From Chitinophagaceae bacterium (lineage in GTDB: Bacteria; Bacteroidota; Bacteroidia; Chitinophagales; Chitinophagaceae): a stretch of DNA of 42,482 nucleotides. The position numbers and the translations under genes are program-made. This document shows, piece after piece, positions 41,362 to 42,482 of this stretch; position 1 is the first letter of the stretch, and the number at the start of each line of letters is the position of its first letter. Where the stretch lies: the NCBI GenBank assembly GCA_016713085.1, contig JADJPV010000003.1, positions 1 to 42,482 on the forward strand, written 5' to 3'. The notes under the pieces are model-generated. The model was not told the DNA's origin. It ran no database searches and saw only the letters and a program-made list of their open reading frames with translations.

Positions 41362-42091
41362 CGTTTAGAAAATTAGTTTTATCTATATCTGGTGATGATG
41401 ATTTTTCTCATCATCATTCAAACTTTCTAAGCGGGGAAAGAGTCCATCATTTTTCCTTTTTAATTGCATTCCCAAATTATGAAATCACCATTCCACCCTT
41501 TTTCTTCAATGCTTTTACCTTTTGTCATTGGCTTTGTTGGTATTGATTTACTTGTTACCATTCTGTTCTTATTTTAAAGGATGGTAAAATATTTACAATT
41601 TGTATGACCATGCCAGAAACATCCATGAATAGAGATATTGGTTTTGTATTTTGTAATACGATATCAGGTTTACCAGGCAGGTTTTCTTGTGCAAGGAATA
41701 ACGAAAACCATTGGCATGCGGGAATTTTCTCACCAACTTTTAAAGGGCTTTGTGTTGTGCTAAGCTTTATCTGCTATGTTGTAACGACGCTGTTCAATGT
41801 GCCAACTCTGCCACAGTATGAAGATCCCGCATGCCGGGTTTTGTTAAACTGTTTTACATAGTACTCCGCTCATCAATTCACTTTGATCAATCATTACTTT
41901 TGTCGGTAAAAAGACCAGCGCCTCTTTTTAGTAGAAACAAGTTTATCCGGGCTGCAGTTTGCTGTTGTATAACCGATCCAACTCCCAAATTGTCCAGTAA
42001 TAAGAATTAAGATTTGTGCTTGTGATAGGTTTGTAATTGAAGGTATTTACTCATTAAAAACCTTATTGTTGCTGAAACAACAACTTTGAAA
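41362..42091. other. Unresolved region
   Basis: No frame can be followed for more than about 100 residues and none is recognisable. Hydrophobic fragments appear on the plus strand (LLPFVIGFVGIDLLVTILFL at 41510-41573; LSFICYVVTTLFNV near 41770-41810), so one membrane protein could be present in broken frames. Left unassigned. Confidence 0.35.
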
Positions 42092-42450
42092 ATGGATCTA
42101 TTTTACGAAGCTAGCATGCTGCTTGTGTTTACCGGAATGGCACAACAAGACAAAATCACCCGCCTGGCTGCTAAAGATAGTTTATTGGATAGTGGAAAGC
42201 AATCTGCCCGCCCTTAAAGAACCATATTGTCACGCTTCTGCACCCTTGGTAATGTGCTGATCTACTCAGAAAGAATGTGTGATGAAAACTGAATATCGAT
42301 AAGTGTAAAGTAAATGTGAAATTGAAGCAGGTACTTGAGCTGGCTGTTACAGCATGGAAAAAAAATAAATATCCGGAAGCAGATAAAGATTACCTGGCAG
42401 TTCTTCTGGAAATAGCCCAGGATGTTAATTACAATCCCCGGTTCTTTTAA
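42092..42450 (+). CDS. Small secreted hypothetical protein (frames broken)
   Basis: A signal-peptide-like start (SMLLVFTGMAQQDKITRLAA) and a tail KLKQVLELAVTAWKKNKYPE then DYLAVLLEIAQDVNYNPRFF with stop TAA 42448-42450. At least two breaks are needed to join these. About 120 residues. I do not recognise a family. A terminator overlaps its stop, which supports the 3' end. Confidence 0.5.
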
Positions 42451-42468
42451 TGACCGGGTTTTTTTTTT
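42437..42468 (+). terminator. Rho-independent terminator
   Basis: CCCGGT (42437-42442) pairs with ACCGGG (42453-42458), followed by ten T. It overlaps the last codons of the small secreted protein. Confidence 0.85.
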
Positions 42469-42482
42469 CGATGAAGGATTTT

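Overview
The window looks like chromosomal DNA from a Bacteroidota bacterium, most likely of the Chitinophagaceae type. The evidence is the gene families: Bacteroidota-style lipoproteins, a CvfB-like S1 protein, CHASE/PAS kinases with HisKA_3 cores, NamZ/DUF1343, AsmA, a carboxypeptidase-regulatory-like domain protein, and dispersed palindromic repeats. Strong Shine-Dalgarno sequences are mostly absent. The species assignment is inference only.

Sequence quality governs the reading. Frames break at homopolymers throughout: about once per gene between 4 and 33 kb, but every few tens to hundreds of bases at the two ends (1-1400 and about 34.5-42.5 kb). Unrelated housekeeping genes are hit in the same way, so I treat these as single-base indel errors at low-coverage contig ends. 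I annotate the reconstructed genes rather than pseudogenes.

Layout. 1-1359: an OmpA-domain protein end and a secreted protein. 1452-3934: a PcrA/UvrD helicase (minus) that carries a palindromic element in its coding sequence. 4.1-10 kb: a small basic protein, CvfB-like RNA-binding protein, SGNH lipoprotein, radical SAM/SPASM enzyme, a large lipoprotein and a small lipoprotein. 10.26-11.88: a Tat/lipoprotein amidase.

11.9-24.8 kb is an accessory stretch rich in conflict genes: (i) an AbiEi-like/Fic fusion behind 24-bp iterons, bracketed by two copies of the amidase head; (ii) a ~1600-residue exonuclease-RecQ-UvrD fusion helicase; (iii) an Xre regulator resembling a restriction-modification C protein, with a C-box-like site, followed by an HNH nuclease but no methyltransferase; (iv) a 21-bp tandem array; (v) a second Fic protein with tandem palindromic operators, divergent from a CdiA-C-like putative nuclease; (vi) an MNT nucleotidyltransferase whose HEPN partner is missing or reduced to a stub.

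25.5-33.3 kb is a signalling cluster: a CHASE/five-PAS HisKA_3 kinase, a NarL-type regulator, a divergent stand-alone receiver and a CHASE3/multi-PAS HisKA_3 kinase. 33.3-37.3 kb (minus) holds NamZ and AsmA. 37.5-39.3 (minus) holds a KdpD/KdpE-like two-component pair, divergent from a Kup potassium transporter at 39.4-41.4; this suggests potassium-responsive control. The final kilobase is too error-ridden to resolve apart from a small secreted protein and a terminator.
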